DNA from: Chaenocephalus aceratus
Lineage: Eukaryota; Chordata; Actinopteri; Perciformes; Channichthyidae
Reading direction: 5' to 3'
Length of the DNA: 64,000 nt
Assembly: GCA_023974075.1 (NCBI GenBank)
Contig: CM043793.1
Location: 9,976,788 to 10,040,787 of the forward strand
Shown here: positions 13,301 through 25,001 of the stretch, piece after piece
Numbering within the stretch: position 1 is the first letter of the stretch
Layout of the letters: every line of letters begins with the position of its first letter
Notes under the pieces: generated by a model
What the model saw: the letters and a program-made list of their open reading frames with translations, nothing else
Databases searched by the model: none
What the model was told of the DNA's origin: nothing
Position numbers and translations under genes: made by a program

Positions 13301-15289
13301 TGATCTCATATAGCTCTAGAATTTTTCCAATAGTGTTAATGAAAAATTGCATGATGATTCTGCAGAGGATTTATATTAGCTGTACACTAAGGTACAATTT
13401 GGTGCCATATAAAATGAGTATGGACATTATTTTTAAATTAGGCAGATGGTTGATGGGCAGGAAATTATCCACAATTTGGGTACTTTCTCAAATAAAAACA
13501 TAATTATTTCAGTTAGCTTATTATTAAGAACTGACTCCATGTTCAACAAGAGCTGGAGGACCTGTAATTTGAGAACATGTGATGGGAATATTTGTAGACA
13601 CTGTATGCACATTACACAATCTTTTGGCAAAAAAAAGAAAAAAATGAGTTGCGTCAGCTTTAAATACAGCAGGATTTTGGTACTTCTTACTTGACACTTA
13701 AAATAATTATCAAAGCAAGATAAAATGAAAAAAGTTGACAATTTCCTTGAAGTTATTTTAATTTCTAGAGTTTAATACAATATAAGCTAGAGATCCAGAC
13801 CAACACAGTGAACGATTAGTGCTTCTTAGCCTCAATCTAATAATTGCTCAATTTGTATCTGTGGTGGCTGCTTTAGACTGCTAAAAGCAGCTTAAAAGCT
13901 TCATATGTATCCTCTTTACGTGTTTTAGCTTTGAGAGGGAATAGAAGCATAACACAGATCTTATATATGTCAGGGATGCTAATGTACGCTGGTCTAACAG
14001 CACGCATGGTTGTGCCAGAACTGTGTACAATGATCCCTGGGTTGTGACAGAGCCATTTTCATTTCACTGATGAGATCTGACCCTGGTGGTGGAGTGATGG
14101 TGTAGTACTGCCTCCCACCAAAAGAGGGCTCTCTCAACCTCCGGAGGCCTTGGGGGAGTTGCAACTGCAGAGAAGGGGCATGTGAGCAAGTGATTTCTGA
14201 GAGGGTTTATCGGTTGGAACATTTTTGTGGATGGATCAACTACAGTCGCCTAGAAGAAATGTTGAGGGAGAGAACATGCATGTCTGCACAAGCCCTGCTT
14301 AGCATATTGGATTCCAGTGAGCACAGCATATTATACTGCTCCAATGGAGCTGCTCAGTGGCTCACTATAAAACTATATGTTGCACTATGCAGCTCCCAAG
14401 TGTGGTGTGTTTAACAGTGCTTGAAAAAGAGCATCGTGTGCCCTATGGATACATACAATAAATAAATAAAAAGGGGTAGAAAAGAGAGAATTTTCGGACT
14501 AGACAACCAAAAAATGCACCTGTGGTAAAACCTGCCTGGTGTAACTGATGCGATTAATTGGTCTTCATGAGAGCAGTCTGGGTATTGAAACTATTCCATT
14601 GTGGGCAACATTGATCTGATCCACCTCACACCTCTCTATTGGAATAACGTGGCTATTGCGTGACAGAACATGTTTCCCCCGCTGATATATTTCCCCCCCC
14701 TCGGCGCCATCCGACAGTCAGAGTTTCGGCTCCGGGGAGAGAATGGCTTTATAATTGTAACCACATCCAATTAAATTTCCAATTCAGCCCCCTATTAATC
14801 AGGCCAGTGATCATAGACGCTGCAGAACATTTCCTGCGGAGACCTGTGAAGGGAGCTGTGTGTCTCATTCACAACAAGATAATCTTTTCCAATGGGAATG
14901 TTTTTCTGCCTCTCAGCGTTTTGTGTTAACTACAGCTGGGATGTTAGTTCTGTGCCTCCAAAGGTAACCAACCATCATGAAGTCTATATTCAGTTTGATT
15001 TTGGCAATGACTGTTGGGGAAAGATTATCTCGCTTTTCACGAGCTCTTTTTGGTTAAAACCAAATGTTTGTTTGCTTTTTTCTGTTAAAATGTGCTAAAA
15101 ATGTATAAAACTTAGTTTGAATTGACCAAGAGTTAATATGACTCATTGTTAGATTCTTACAACAGAATCAAAACATCAGACTTGTCTTGTCTGTGTCCTG
15201 AACTATCCTTGCATTACACTGAACATGCAAATCCGAAAAAAAGTGTTGTTGTCAATTGTGCCAAGGAAGGTTCCTATAGTAAAAGTATC
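9459..15289. other. Repeat-poor DNA, no gene seen
   Basis: A 5.8-kb stretch with only a short 'tgtc' tetranucleotide run near 10352-10383 and small CA/GA-rich patches. The open frames are short, overlap on both strands and lack recognisable domains. The segment 14690-14920 is free of repeats, contains several ATTA/TAAT-type words and resembles vertebrate conserved non-coding DNA; this is inference. Confidence 0.5.
10352..10383. repeat. (TGTC)n microsatellite
   Basis: A run of 'tctg' tetranucleotides ending in 'tccgtctcc'. Confidence 0.85.
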
Positions 15290-15292
15290 TAA

Positions 15293-16061
15293 TGGCGCAT
15301 TTCCATTGCAGGGCCTCGCTCAGCTTAGTACGGTATAGTTAGGCCTTGTTAGGCCTTGTTAGGACAGGCTCACTTTATGCTGCGTTTCCATCACAGTTTA
15401 GTAGCTGTGGCAGTAACTATAGTAACGCAGTGTAGGCGGAGCCGTGACGTCATCTTCAATGAGAACCACAGAAAAACAACATCAGCCGTTAGCTGTTAGC
15501 ACTCAAGCTCACAGCTCCTCATATCTGTTCAAAAACTAGACAAAAGTTAAACAAGTACAAACCACAGACTGTCTGTGTCATGGCGAATACAGTCGCTGGT
15601 TTATTTAAGTCTGTATAGGCCGTTGTTGTGAGTGTGGACGGTCGGAGCATATACTGCGTTAGCTTGGCCGATCTCCATTCAGAAAACAACCATTTTAAAA
15701 GGTTTTTCGCCTGCCGTCTGTCTGCAGACTTGTCAAAGCATTACTTCATGGTTTTTACTAACCGGTATCATTATGTTGTTACTTCGGCATCATTTTGAAA
15801 CGTGTGTTACAATTAAATCACTCAATCAAATATGTTCATTTTGTTGTAGTTGTAGCCCCCTTGCCAGCGTTTCTCTCTCTCTCTAGTTTAGCATACTCAG
15901 CCCGACTCAGCCTGGTTGTTGGCCCGCTAAGAACCTCGATTTTATGGGGCCAGACAAACTGTGAAATAGTACCCGCTAGCCGGTACTACGCCAAGTGGAA
16001 ACGCAACCAAAAACGGGGCGTGCACGGCACGCTTAAACCGCGCTGTAGTGGAAATGCGCCA
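15293..16061. mobile_element. PIF/Harbinger-like MITE, TAA target
   Basis: A 769-bp element with TIRs 'tggcgcatttccattgcag' on the left and, reverse-complemented, 'tggcgcatttccactacag' on the right. It is flanked by a perfect TAA duplication (15290-15292 and 16062-16064). A second inner pair, 'tgcgtttcca' near 15381 and its complement near 15993, gives a double-TIR layout. A three-base TWA target fits PIF/Harbinger. No transposase remains. Confidence 0.8.
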
Positions 16062-16064
16062 TAA

Positions 16065-17208
16065 GTGGCATAAAGAAGCTTCAGTTTTCCTTTATCATCT
16101 CCATAGCCACTGGACCATCCTTTACAAAAGGAAAGGAGAAAATGCTGTCACACAATGGCCGCAACTTTTAACATGACACAACATTTGCCCGTTCACGGAA
16201 ATAATATGATTGTGACAAAATGAAAATCACAGCTACAGTTTTTATTTAGCATTTTACAAATAATGCCTTAACATGCTCAAGTGCTTCTATGTTTTTAACT
16301 TTCAACACTATGACAAAAATAACTTTGAATGTTGAATGCAAATAAAGTCAAATAAAGAGTTGTGTGGGGTTTCTTAAACTGTTTTCCTATATGTTTGAAT
16401 GGTGATATGAAAAGAGATACAGTAGATGTGTATGCCTAACAAGCAGAGGTGGATGGTTTGTCTGGAGCCTTAGATGAGGAGCACATTTAGAAAATAGTTG
16501 TCCTCTGTCCATAATTCACAATAGGACCTATAGAAGTATTCTTTCAGACTTTAGATATCTCCCCTAGGGCCACAGAATTCCATTAATCTTTTTACAGAGT
16601 AAATTAATGAAAAAGTGCATAATTAATGCAGAATGCAGTATATGTCTAAAGGTGCCACATATGTCATTATATCAATGGAATTTTGTCTGCCCATTATATA
16701 AATAATGTACCCATATGTAATGTATCCTAAAGTATTGGGGTGTGACAACTCAAGTGATATTGGGACGCAATAATAATAATAATCCATCCGATGGATCAGG
16801 CATATCTAATCCACACACAGTTAGAGTTGAGCTGGTAAATCCACATGCAGCTGACTGGCAAACAATAACAGAAATGAATGTCGCATTGGTGAGCTACCTT
16901 TTTATAAGCCTCATATAAAATGAGTGTAAGTGAAAGGGCTTTCTGTTGTAGGACAAAGCTTAATCTCTGACAGTGGGGGTCAGTGTCACATACCCCCTCA
17001 TCTCCAGCCATGGGGGAATTTGATCAGCTTTTATCTAAAGTACTTTACAGCACCATCATTTATCACCTGCATCAAAGAGGTTTCACTTTCACAAACGTTC
17101 ACCATCTTTTATTTTAAATACATTATAAGACTTCGACAACAATGCTAAACAGTGTCAGACATATTCTTGAATTTTCTCTAAAACACAAACTCTTGGTTTT
17201 GGTCATCC
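16065..17208. other. Unique DNA between MITE and LINE tail
   Basis: No gene or complete repeat was recognised. There is a short 'ataataataat' run near 16770. Confidence 0.5.
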
Positions 17209-17290
17209 TGCAGGTTTCCTTTGAAAAAGAGATCATTGATCTCAATGGGATTTTACCTGGATAAATAAAGGTTTTGAATTGAATTGAAAT
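17209..17290 (+). mobile_element. LINE 3' tail fragment
   Basis: The 'gaaaaagagatcattgatct' block followed by 'ctcaatggga', 'acctggataaataaaggtt' and a 'gaattgaattgaa' end matches the 3' tails seen at about 53204-53287 (+) and 42025-42110 (-). It is a severely 5'-truncated non-LTR retrotransposon insertion with no coding. Confidence 0.7.
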
Positions 17291-17540
17291 ACATATTTAA
17301 GTTGGTACAAGATAATGCAGAACATTTTTGATTTTGTAAGTAAAGCAGGTGATTTTGGCATCTACTTTCACCCTGTGTCACAGTGTGTGACACTTTACCT
17401 TTCTGTGACTACAAAGACAATTCCCTTCATATCTAATACATGGTTCCATAACCAATTGAGTTGAAACAATGACTGCTTTGTTTTATGTTGTGCATGTCTA
17501 AATATATGTTTGAGGCTCCCATTAAATGGGTTTGCATTAT

Positions 17541-19098
17541 ACACAGAACAAAAATATAAATGCAACACTTTTGTTTTTTGCACAAAATAACCATTTATCT
17601 CAAATATTGTTCACAAATCTGTAAAAATCTGTGATAGTGAGCACTTCTCATTTGCCGAGATAATCCATCCCACCTCACAGGTGTGGCATATCAAGATGCT
17701 GATTAGACAGCATGATTATTGCACAGGTGTGCCTTAGGCTGGCCACAATAAAAGGCCACTCTGAAATGTTCAGTTTTATCACACAGCACAATGCCACAGA
17801 TGTCGCAAGTTTTGAGGGAGCGTGCAATTGGCATACTGACAGCAGGAATGTCCACCAGAGCTGTTGCCCGTGAATTGAATGTTCATTTCTCTACCATAAG
17901 CCGTCTCCAAAGGCGTTTCAGAGAATTTGGCAGTACATCCAACCGGCCTCACAACTGCAGACGACGTGTAACCACACCAGCCCAGGACCTCCACATCCAG
18001 CATGTTCACCTCCAAAATCGTCTGAGACCAGCCACTCGGACAGCTGCTGCAACAATCGGTTTGCATAACCAAAGAATTTCTGCACAAACTGTCAGAAACC
18101 GTCTCAGGGAAGCTCTTCTGCATGCTCGTCGTCCTCATCGGGGTCTCGACCTGACTCCGGTTCGTTGTCGTAACCGACTTGAGTGGGCAAATGCTCACAT
18201 TGGATGGCGTCTGGCACGTTGGAGAGGTGTTCTCTTCGCGGATGAATCCCGGTTTTCACTGTTCAGGGCAGATGGCAGACAGCGTGTGTGGCGTCGTGTG
18301 GGTGAGTGGTTTTCTGATGTCAATGTTGTGAATCGAGTGGCCCATGGTGGTGGTGGGGTTATGGTATGGGCAGGCGTATGTTATGGACGACGAACACAGG
18401 TGCATTTTATTGATGGCATTGTGAATGCACAGAGATACCGTGACGAGATCCTGAGGCCCATTGTTGTGCCATTCATCCACGACCATCACCTCATGTTGCA
18501 GCATGATAATGCACGGCCCCATGTTGCAAGGATCTGTACACAATTCCTGGAGGCTGAAAACATCCCAGTTCTTGCATGGCCAGCATACTCACCGGACATG
18601 TCACCCATTGAGCATGTTTGGGATGCTCTGGATCGGCGTATACGACAGCGTGTTCCAGTTCCTGCCAATATTGAAGAGGAGTGGACCAACATTCCACAGG
18701 CCACAATCAACAACCTGATCAACTCTATGTGAAGGAGATGTGTTGCACTGCGTGAGGCAAATGGTGTTCACACCAGATACTGACTGGTTTTCGGACCCCC
18801 CCAAACCCCCCCAATAAAGCAAAACTGCACGTTTCAGAGTGGCCTTTTATTGTGGCCAGCCTAAGGCACACCTGTGCAATAATCATGCTGTCTAATCAGC
18901 ATCTTGATATGCCACACCTGTGAGGTGGGATGGATTATCTCGGCAAAGGAGAAGTGCTCACTATCACAGATTTTTTCAGATTTGTGAACAATATTTGAGA
19001 GAAATGGTTATTTTGTGTATATAGAAAATGTTTTAGATCTTTGAGTTCATCTCATGAAAAATGGGAGCAAAAACAAAAGTGTTGCATTTATATTTTTG

Positions 19099-19100
<2 letters not shown>
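17541..19100 (+). mobile_element. Tc1/mariner transposon, nearly full length
   Basis: The arms are long inverted repeats of about 200 bp. The left (17541-17770) and right (18832-19100) arms mirror each other through 'aacaaaaatataaatgcaac', a 'gataatccatcccacctcac' block and 'cacctgtgcaataatcatg'. The right arm has about 50 bp (about 19018-19068) that the left lacks, so the arms are now unequal. The left end lies next to 'tata'. The right end runs straight into a GT microsatellite, hiding the target TA. The gene between the arms encodes a DD34E transposase. Tc1 elements move by DDE cut-and-paste and duplicate TA. Confidence 0.95.
17791..18732 (+). pseudogene. Tc1-type DD34E transposase, C-terminus cut by stop
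   Basis: A 313-codon frame starting with MPQMSQVLRE. A first helix-turn-helix lies at about residues 5-45 and a second at about 91-112; together they form the paired-like DNA-binding region that reads the TIRs. An arginine-rich stretch at 53-60 replaces the usual GRPR motif. The catalytic domain has the triad D151 (in FADESRF), D239 (in HDNARPH) and E274 (in SPIEHVWD). With 34 residues between D239 and E274 it is DD34E, typical of Tc1. The glycine-rich GGGGVMVWAG box is present. The frame stops with TGA directly after INSM, but the same frame then stays open for 17 more codons to a second stop near 18780. This is consistent with a CGA-to-TGA change that removed the C-terminal tail. All catalytic residues remain, so residual activity is possible but unproven. 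Confidence 0.93.

Positions 19101-19182
<82 letters not shown>
19099..19182. repeat. (GT)n microsatellite at Tc1 right end
   Basis: About 84 bp of uninterrupted GT that begins where the right Tc1 TIR ends ('tttttgttgtgtg'). The repeat may have been seeded by the TIR terminus or have been the insertion site. Confidence 0.95.
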
Positions 19183-21543
19183 CGATGCATCAACAGAAGG
19201 TGTGGGTGCATTAACACATGCACCAGATTAATTGCCATTGAAAAGAACCTGGTAACTTTGCGGTCTGAATCAGGCCTGCAGATGCCAACTGGGCTGACTC
19301 ATAAGTCCATTGTCACTCAGCATGTGAAACATGGATAAGCCCTCAGCCTGAACAATGGATCGGGCCCCCTGTATAGGCATCTGACATGCTTTAGCTCAGA
19401 TTAGTGTGTAAAATATAGGTTATCCTCTGATTTAGGGGACAAGGGCGCTTCGTAGATATGTGACTGTGATGGCGATTTGACTAAGTGCCATTGTTTTAAA
19501 GCTTCCTCCGTTATAATGCTGTACTGCTGTTTGTTTGTTTGTTTTGTGAACAATATGCAAATCACTAATGTTAATATGAAGGATGAGGATAGTCCTAATA
19601 TCATAAAGAAAATACAAATGCGGGGTTGAAGCACATAATTTCTTAATGAATTGCCAAACTAACAACATTTGTCTATAAATAGTCAGATGGTCGAAGGTCA
19701 AAGCAATAGCAAACGCTTTAATAATCATTTTATGAAGAACTGCTAGAAAGAGAATAACATTTTTGAATAATTAAAACAGGAAAATTGTTTTAATTCAGTG
19801 GGAACAGGATGGATTAAAGATAAATCACTGAATACAATAATGTATAGATAGTAAAGCAACTGGACACAAACATTTATTTAAACCATTAATTGCTCAATAA
19901 CTCATAACTGTACATATAACATTAGGCCGGGATGCAAGCTCTATTGTTTTACTACCCGTTGCTTTTAATTCCCACATTTGCATTTGTGATAGAGGGTAAT
20001 TAGGATATATTTATTATTCACACAATCCCTCATAAAAGGCTAATGAGCATTTGTTTTGATGACAGTAAAAATGCAAGAGAAAACGATTTATATTTGTTAG
20101 CTCTCACAGGTCATTATGCTGTAGCGATTTGTCAGGGGCGTAGCTTCTTCTGCTTGATCTGAGTCAAAAAGAGAGCTCAGTCCTTCACTACTCCTCACAG
20201 GATGGACTGTCTTTGCACCATGGGTTCATCTGTATTTATAAGAGGCCTTAAGGTTCTTACTTTTTCATTTTGTATCTATTTTTTCTTTGTTTGTTTTTCC
20301 ATTTATATTATAGAATAAATTAGCATACATTTTTGTGATGTTTTGTGTGGACCTCAGAAAGACCAGCAGCCACTATAATTGATCCAACAAAAAAAAACTG
20401 TCCTACAGTATGAACCTATGAACTGTCATTGGCTAAGAGCACTGTCAATTAAACAGGAATCAACCACTGCAAACTGTCATTGGATGTGCAACCTGTCAAT
20501 CAAAGAAACACTCCTAAATAAACATTTTAAAAGCTGAATTGTTGAAAATTGCCTCTTTACCAGTTAAATAAATTGCATTAAGAACATATACAGTCATAAG
20601 AATCATATCATTTTGGTTTAAATTGGCTCATACTGTTTATATTTCAGGAAGTCGCCCCAGTTAAATGAATAAAGTCCCGCCCCCTCTTCTAGCCATGCTG
20701 CTAGCCAAACTTCAGTTGATAGCTAAAACTATCTGGAGGCTAAGACCACACTGCAAACTTATCTGAAGTGATGCATGAAACTACAGCCTGGTGGAGAAAC
20801 TCATAAGGTAAGACAGGAAATTACCTATATTTTAAAGCTAATTTCATGGCGAGCAAAAAAATAATATTCAACTTAGTTTTTTAGACTAGCTTACCTACAT
20901 TTTGTGTTTGTTTGGCTAATATAGCTCAGCTTCAAACTAGCTTAGCTAGCCTGTAGCTTCTGCAGTGGAAGCTAGTTATCTGGCTAATATACCTTCCAGC
21001 ACCACATAAGAAGTGCTATGGCTATGTGTGAATAAAAAGAAGGCACTGTATCTTTTCTTAAATGCAGTTACCTTGTACTGTATAGGTATACAGTAGCTAA
21101 TTTGCACATTGCATCTTGGCATTACCTATTCATTAAACTAAGCATTTAGATTATTACTGATTTCAGTTCTGTTCTAGGCCTGAGCAGAGAAGTTGTGTTA
21201 GTAAAATGTATGCAAGATACTATGTGTCAATGTTTTATTCACATTTTGGTAAAAATAGGCTTAATATAAAATGTGACAGTATGCCAGCCGTTGTAGGGTT
21301 AAGGCAACCTATCAACAGTTTGATAACAAGACATGGCAATAGACATTTAAACTTAAATTCAATTATATTTAGAATATAACCCTCAATTATAATTCTCCTG
21401 ACCTAAAATGTTTAGATGGAAAATAAGTTATTGGCAATGGAACCTATTATGTCTATTGTATTTCCAATTGGACTTGAGTGTCTTTTTTATAACCAACAGG
21501 GCAGTTCATGTAAATCCATAGTAAATAGATATTATATATATAT
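19183..21543. other. Unique DNA, no gene seen
   Basis: No coding, TIR element or SINE was recognised in these 2.4 kb. There are short 'gttt' runs near 19528 and a TA run just before 21544. Confidence 0.5.
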
Positions 21544-22571
21544 TAGGGCTGTCAAACGATTACAATTTTTAATCAGATTAATCACAGCTTAAAAATGAAT
21601 TAATCATGATTAATCACCATTCGAACTATGTCCAAAATATGCCATTTCTTTATATATATTGTTGTGGGAATGGAAAGATAAATGAAAGAAGGCGGATATA
21701 TCCATTTAACATACAGTATCTATGTTTATTATAACATTTTTCTGCGTGTCAAAATGAAAGACAACCCACATACCTATCAATCATCAAACCGTGGGGTCTT
21801 AATTCATTACGTGTTGATTTCTATCAACCGGGGAGTACTTCAGGAAAGAGGGGGGCGGCGGCTAGTGGAGTACTTCGTAACCACAGAGTGTGAACGTTGT
21901 GATCAGCTGTTTTAGCGCAGTTCTCCAGTGAAGGGGGGGGGGGGGAGTCTCCCTCCGCAGCCGGTTGGCGTAGTTTTGGCACAAGTCCGTTGTACAGACC
22001 GACGTTAACAGCAGCCCTGTCTGTGCACACGGAGACCGACTCTGTCGTCCGGTGATCTAACCGCCTTCTGGAAAAGCTTCACAAGTACGTCGGTACGCAA
22101 ATGCGCTTTGTGGCGCTTTGTGACACAAGTGACGGTACGCATTTCAGATTACGCACATAACCTGCGTACCAGTTATGTGCACCCCTGTACTACAGCAAAA
22201 GTATTCTCCGTCGGGACTTCCTGCAACAACACCACGCCGTTATCAAAGATGTTCTATTGAGAAGACGATCACTACGTGACAAAAGTTTTCAAAACCGTGG
22301 CTACTGAAATCAATCTTACTTACTGCTGTCTGTGCAATTTACTCCGCGAGTTGGCAGACTTTAGTTTGCTTACTTTAACATCATTTTTCATGGTGGGGCT
22401 AAGCCATTTCTTGGTATGGGTGTAGCCTACCCCAGCCATACCCTGGCACTGCCACTGGTGGGATGTATGGGGCGGGCCATTCTGCACATGCGTTAAATGC
22501 GTTATATATTTTAACGCAATTAATTAAAAAAATTAATTACCGCCGTTAACGCGATAATTTTGACAGCACTA
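21544..22571 (+). mobile_element. hAT-like element, TAGGGCTGTC family, long copy
   Basis: TIRs are 'tagggctgtcaaacgatta' on the left and, complemented, 'tagtgctgtcaaaattatcg' on the right. It sits inside a TA run, so the 8-bp duplication (ATATATAT on both sides) is compatible but not diagnostic. The same family at 51093-51698 has a clear 8-bp target. This copy is 1,028 bp. It holds an extra internal part at about 22110-22500 whose edge near 22458 ('ctggcactgccactgg') resembles the TIR of yet another teleost MITE. A 68-codon minus-strand frame at 21824-22030 shares the peptide CTDRAAVNVGLYNG with the 51-kb copy. Confidence 0.85.
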
Positions 22572-22659
22572 ATATATATATATATATACCAGAACTTGTG
22601 CATGTGGACTTCTTACTACGGTTGGGCCAAAATGTTATATTGTCCGTATTGTACATTAA

Positions 22660-23208
22660 AGGTAGGGTATGTAAGTTTGAGAAACTGGCTCGAGATCGCT
22701 AGAATTTGAAAATACACGACCGGAGAAAATCTGCCACTGCCAGATTTTTTAAAATAATGATATTGTGGTCATTGTTAAAAAATGTCTGCTATTACTATGA
22801 GTATTATTATTTGTATAATGCGCTTTCTGCCTTCCTGTCATTAGGAGTTAGACATGTAATGGCTATGTAATAGCTTTGATTAGAACCTTCATTATCCTAA
22901 ACTGCTGGGACATTTCGCCAATACCTTTATATTGTCTACTCTTCACTTACTTGTCAGCGTAGGTCGGCATTGATGTACAGTACAGAGCCGACAGAAGACC
23001 TTGTTTATATTGGCATCATATTGAGAGGTGCAGCCAGTAACGTGTCCTAAAACCAGGAAGTAAGCTGCTGGTTCCCTCGACAAAAAGCAATGGGATTTCT
23101 CCACAGGGTTTTGGAAAATAGCTGGAAATAAGGTCTGTGGAAAACAAACCTGTTTGATAAATGCACGTTTTGTTCAGCCGGATAATCTCCACATGTCTAC
23201 CCTACTTT
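22660..23208. mobile_element. TTAA-type MITE with AGGTAGGGTA ends
   Basis: Begins with 'ttaaaggtagggta' (TTAA at 22656-22659) and ends with 'taccctactttta'. The first 85 bp match the left arm of the 24640 and 44902 MITEs (the 'ggctcgagatcgctagaat' block), while the rest differs. It is therefore either a chimaeric relative or two elements with similar ends. No coding. Confidence 0.55.
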
Positions 23209-24635
23209 TATAATTTTCGAATCATAAATCTAATCGATAGATTATAAAAGGTTTTTAGGACGCGTGAACGCACCACTAGAAGCCAACTCCATCGATTAAG
23301 CTGAAACTTTCTCTCCCTCTTCTTCTCATGCTCCCTGTCACTCTCCTTTAACTCCTCCGGTGACTTTCTTTTATTTGAAGATTGTTTTTTTGCCCGGCGC
23401 TTGGCCGGTTACCGCTGGTATTAAAAACATTTTGGCGAATGGTTAGGTGGCGCAATAGTCTGTAGTGAAGGAGCGCGCTCACAGGAGCCTGCTCGCGCTG
23501 CGCTCCGCAGCAAACAGCTGTTTGCTTTTCACCCAACAACGACAACCGACTCACGGAACGCTATGTTGTAGCGTTGATAAACGAAACAATTTAACTAAAT
23601 TGCTAGTCAAAATACCAATACCACAGGACAATCTTTTTAAAGCAATATTTTTAGTGGCACGAGCGGGCAAGTGGAAACTTAAGTACGTTATGCTGGCCCG
23701 GGGTGCTTCCGGGCCAGCGGGCCATTTAATGTCGAGCCCTGCCGGTTACCGGCCGGCCCACATCGTCCGACCGGCCCACTTCAATACCGGCCCATCGGGA
23801 TTCGTCCCGAACGTCAAGATGGCCAGTCCGCCCCTGCCTACCTTTAAGTCAAGTCTGGTTACCTTTTTTATGTTAACAGGTAAGATCAGCACACGCAGGT
23901 TTGTTAAACTCTTGGTTTGTTTGTTGACTCCATTCACATTACTTTGTTTGCTCGACTTGTCTAAATAGTTTGTTTCGATACTAGTAACTGTCTTCTCAAA
24001 AGTAAACGTGGCTAAATTCCTGATTAAATCAGTGCTATCTTGCTTCCCTTTATCCTATTGAATTCTAGATTGTAAGAATTTAAGTGGGTAATATCAAAAA
24101 ATCTCTCCCCTTCATCCACATTAAAGGCTCAAAGGTGAGAGGGTTGGTGAACTTGCATGTCTTCACACTCTCGGAGGCCTGCTGGCCTTCACCTGTTCCC
24201 TGTCCTCCGCTCCTCCACCGAGTTTTGCCCCTGCCCCACAACAGACGTCTTATCAAACGTGACTGATTGCTGTAATCTGGACTGGAGCCATTAAGCAAAT
24301 TACCTGAATCATTGCGAGGATTAGTCTCATTAACACATGATTAGCATCAAATTAAAATAATGAGTGTTTAACTTGTGATGTCTTCCAGTTGTTGGAACAG
24401 CTTGATCAGCCACGCCAGGTTTACAGAGGGGGCAGCCCTCCATGTCAGGGATCATGGGGTGGCAGGGGCCAACCCTCATGCAGAGGTGGGCCTCACCTGG
24501 ACACACCCAAGGTGAGTGTATTGAGAGTAGAAAGTTTCATCTCAGAATGTCAAGCTACTCTATTTGTCGGAAACACAGGAGTTTGGTCCCAATTTTCAAG
24601 GTCAAGTTAAAATAATGTTTAAAAGGACATCACTG
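23209..24635. other. Diverged GC-rich repeat remnant and unique DNA
   Basis: About 23380-23840 is GC-rich and rich in 'ccggcccac'. It ends at 'gatggccagtccgcccctgc', which resembles the terminal repeat of a teleost hAT family; no left end was found, so it is probably truncated. The 167-codon frame at 23465-23968 runs through this repeat and has no domain. The stretch 24090-24360 is repeat-free and contains 'attaagcaaattacctgaat' and TAAT-type words, resembling a conserved non-coding element. Confidence 0.45.
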
Positions 24636-24639
24636 TTAA

Positions 24640-24997
24640 AGGTGGGGTAGGTAAGTTTGAGAAACCGGCTCGAGATACACTTTTTGTTATATTCCATGGA
24701 ATGCTCTTAACATCCCGATAGCAATGAATATCTTAAGTGCTTTCACAAAAAATCCATACCAAAATATCATCCGTGGAAGTCGTAGTACTGTAAAAATCAT
24801 TTGAGCCGGCCCGGCTAACATAACTGGATGGCCTACCTGCCTGTCAGCCTTCCATCCGTGCACAAACTTATCTCGTGCCCTCATTGGTCATGTGCTGGAG
24901 GAGGGGCTCTGTAAGGAAGTGGCAGATTTTTTCCGGCTCTGTATTTTCAAATTCTAGCGCACTCGAGCTGGTTTCTCCAAAATGACCTACTCCACCT
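24640..24997. mobile_element. TTAA-flanked MITE, family B
   Basis: A 358-bp element between TTAA copies at 24636-24639 and 24998-25001. The left TIR 'aggtggggtaggtaagtttg' is mirrored by the right 'aatgacctactccacct'; inside it 'gaaaccggctcgaga' has a partner near the other end. It is homologous to 44902-45283, in opposite internal orientation. Non-coding; a piggyBac-type origin is inferred from the TTAA target. Confidence 0.8.
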
Positions 24998-25001
24998 TTA
25001 A

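Noticed and set aside
18256..18722. Minus-strand frames within the Tc1 transposase
   Set aside because: Shadows of the DD34E gene, which carries the recognisable motifs on the plus strand.
23465..23968. A 167-codon frame as a possible host gene
   Set aside because: It runs through a GC-rich repeat remnant, lacks any recognisable domain and has no splice or promoter context. GC-rich DNA keeps frames open by chance.
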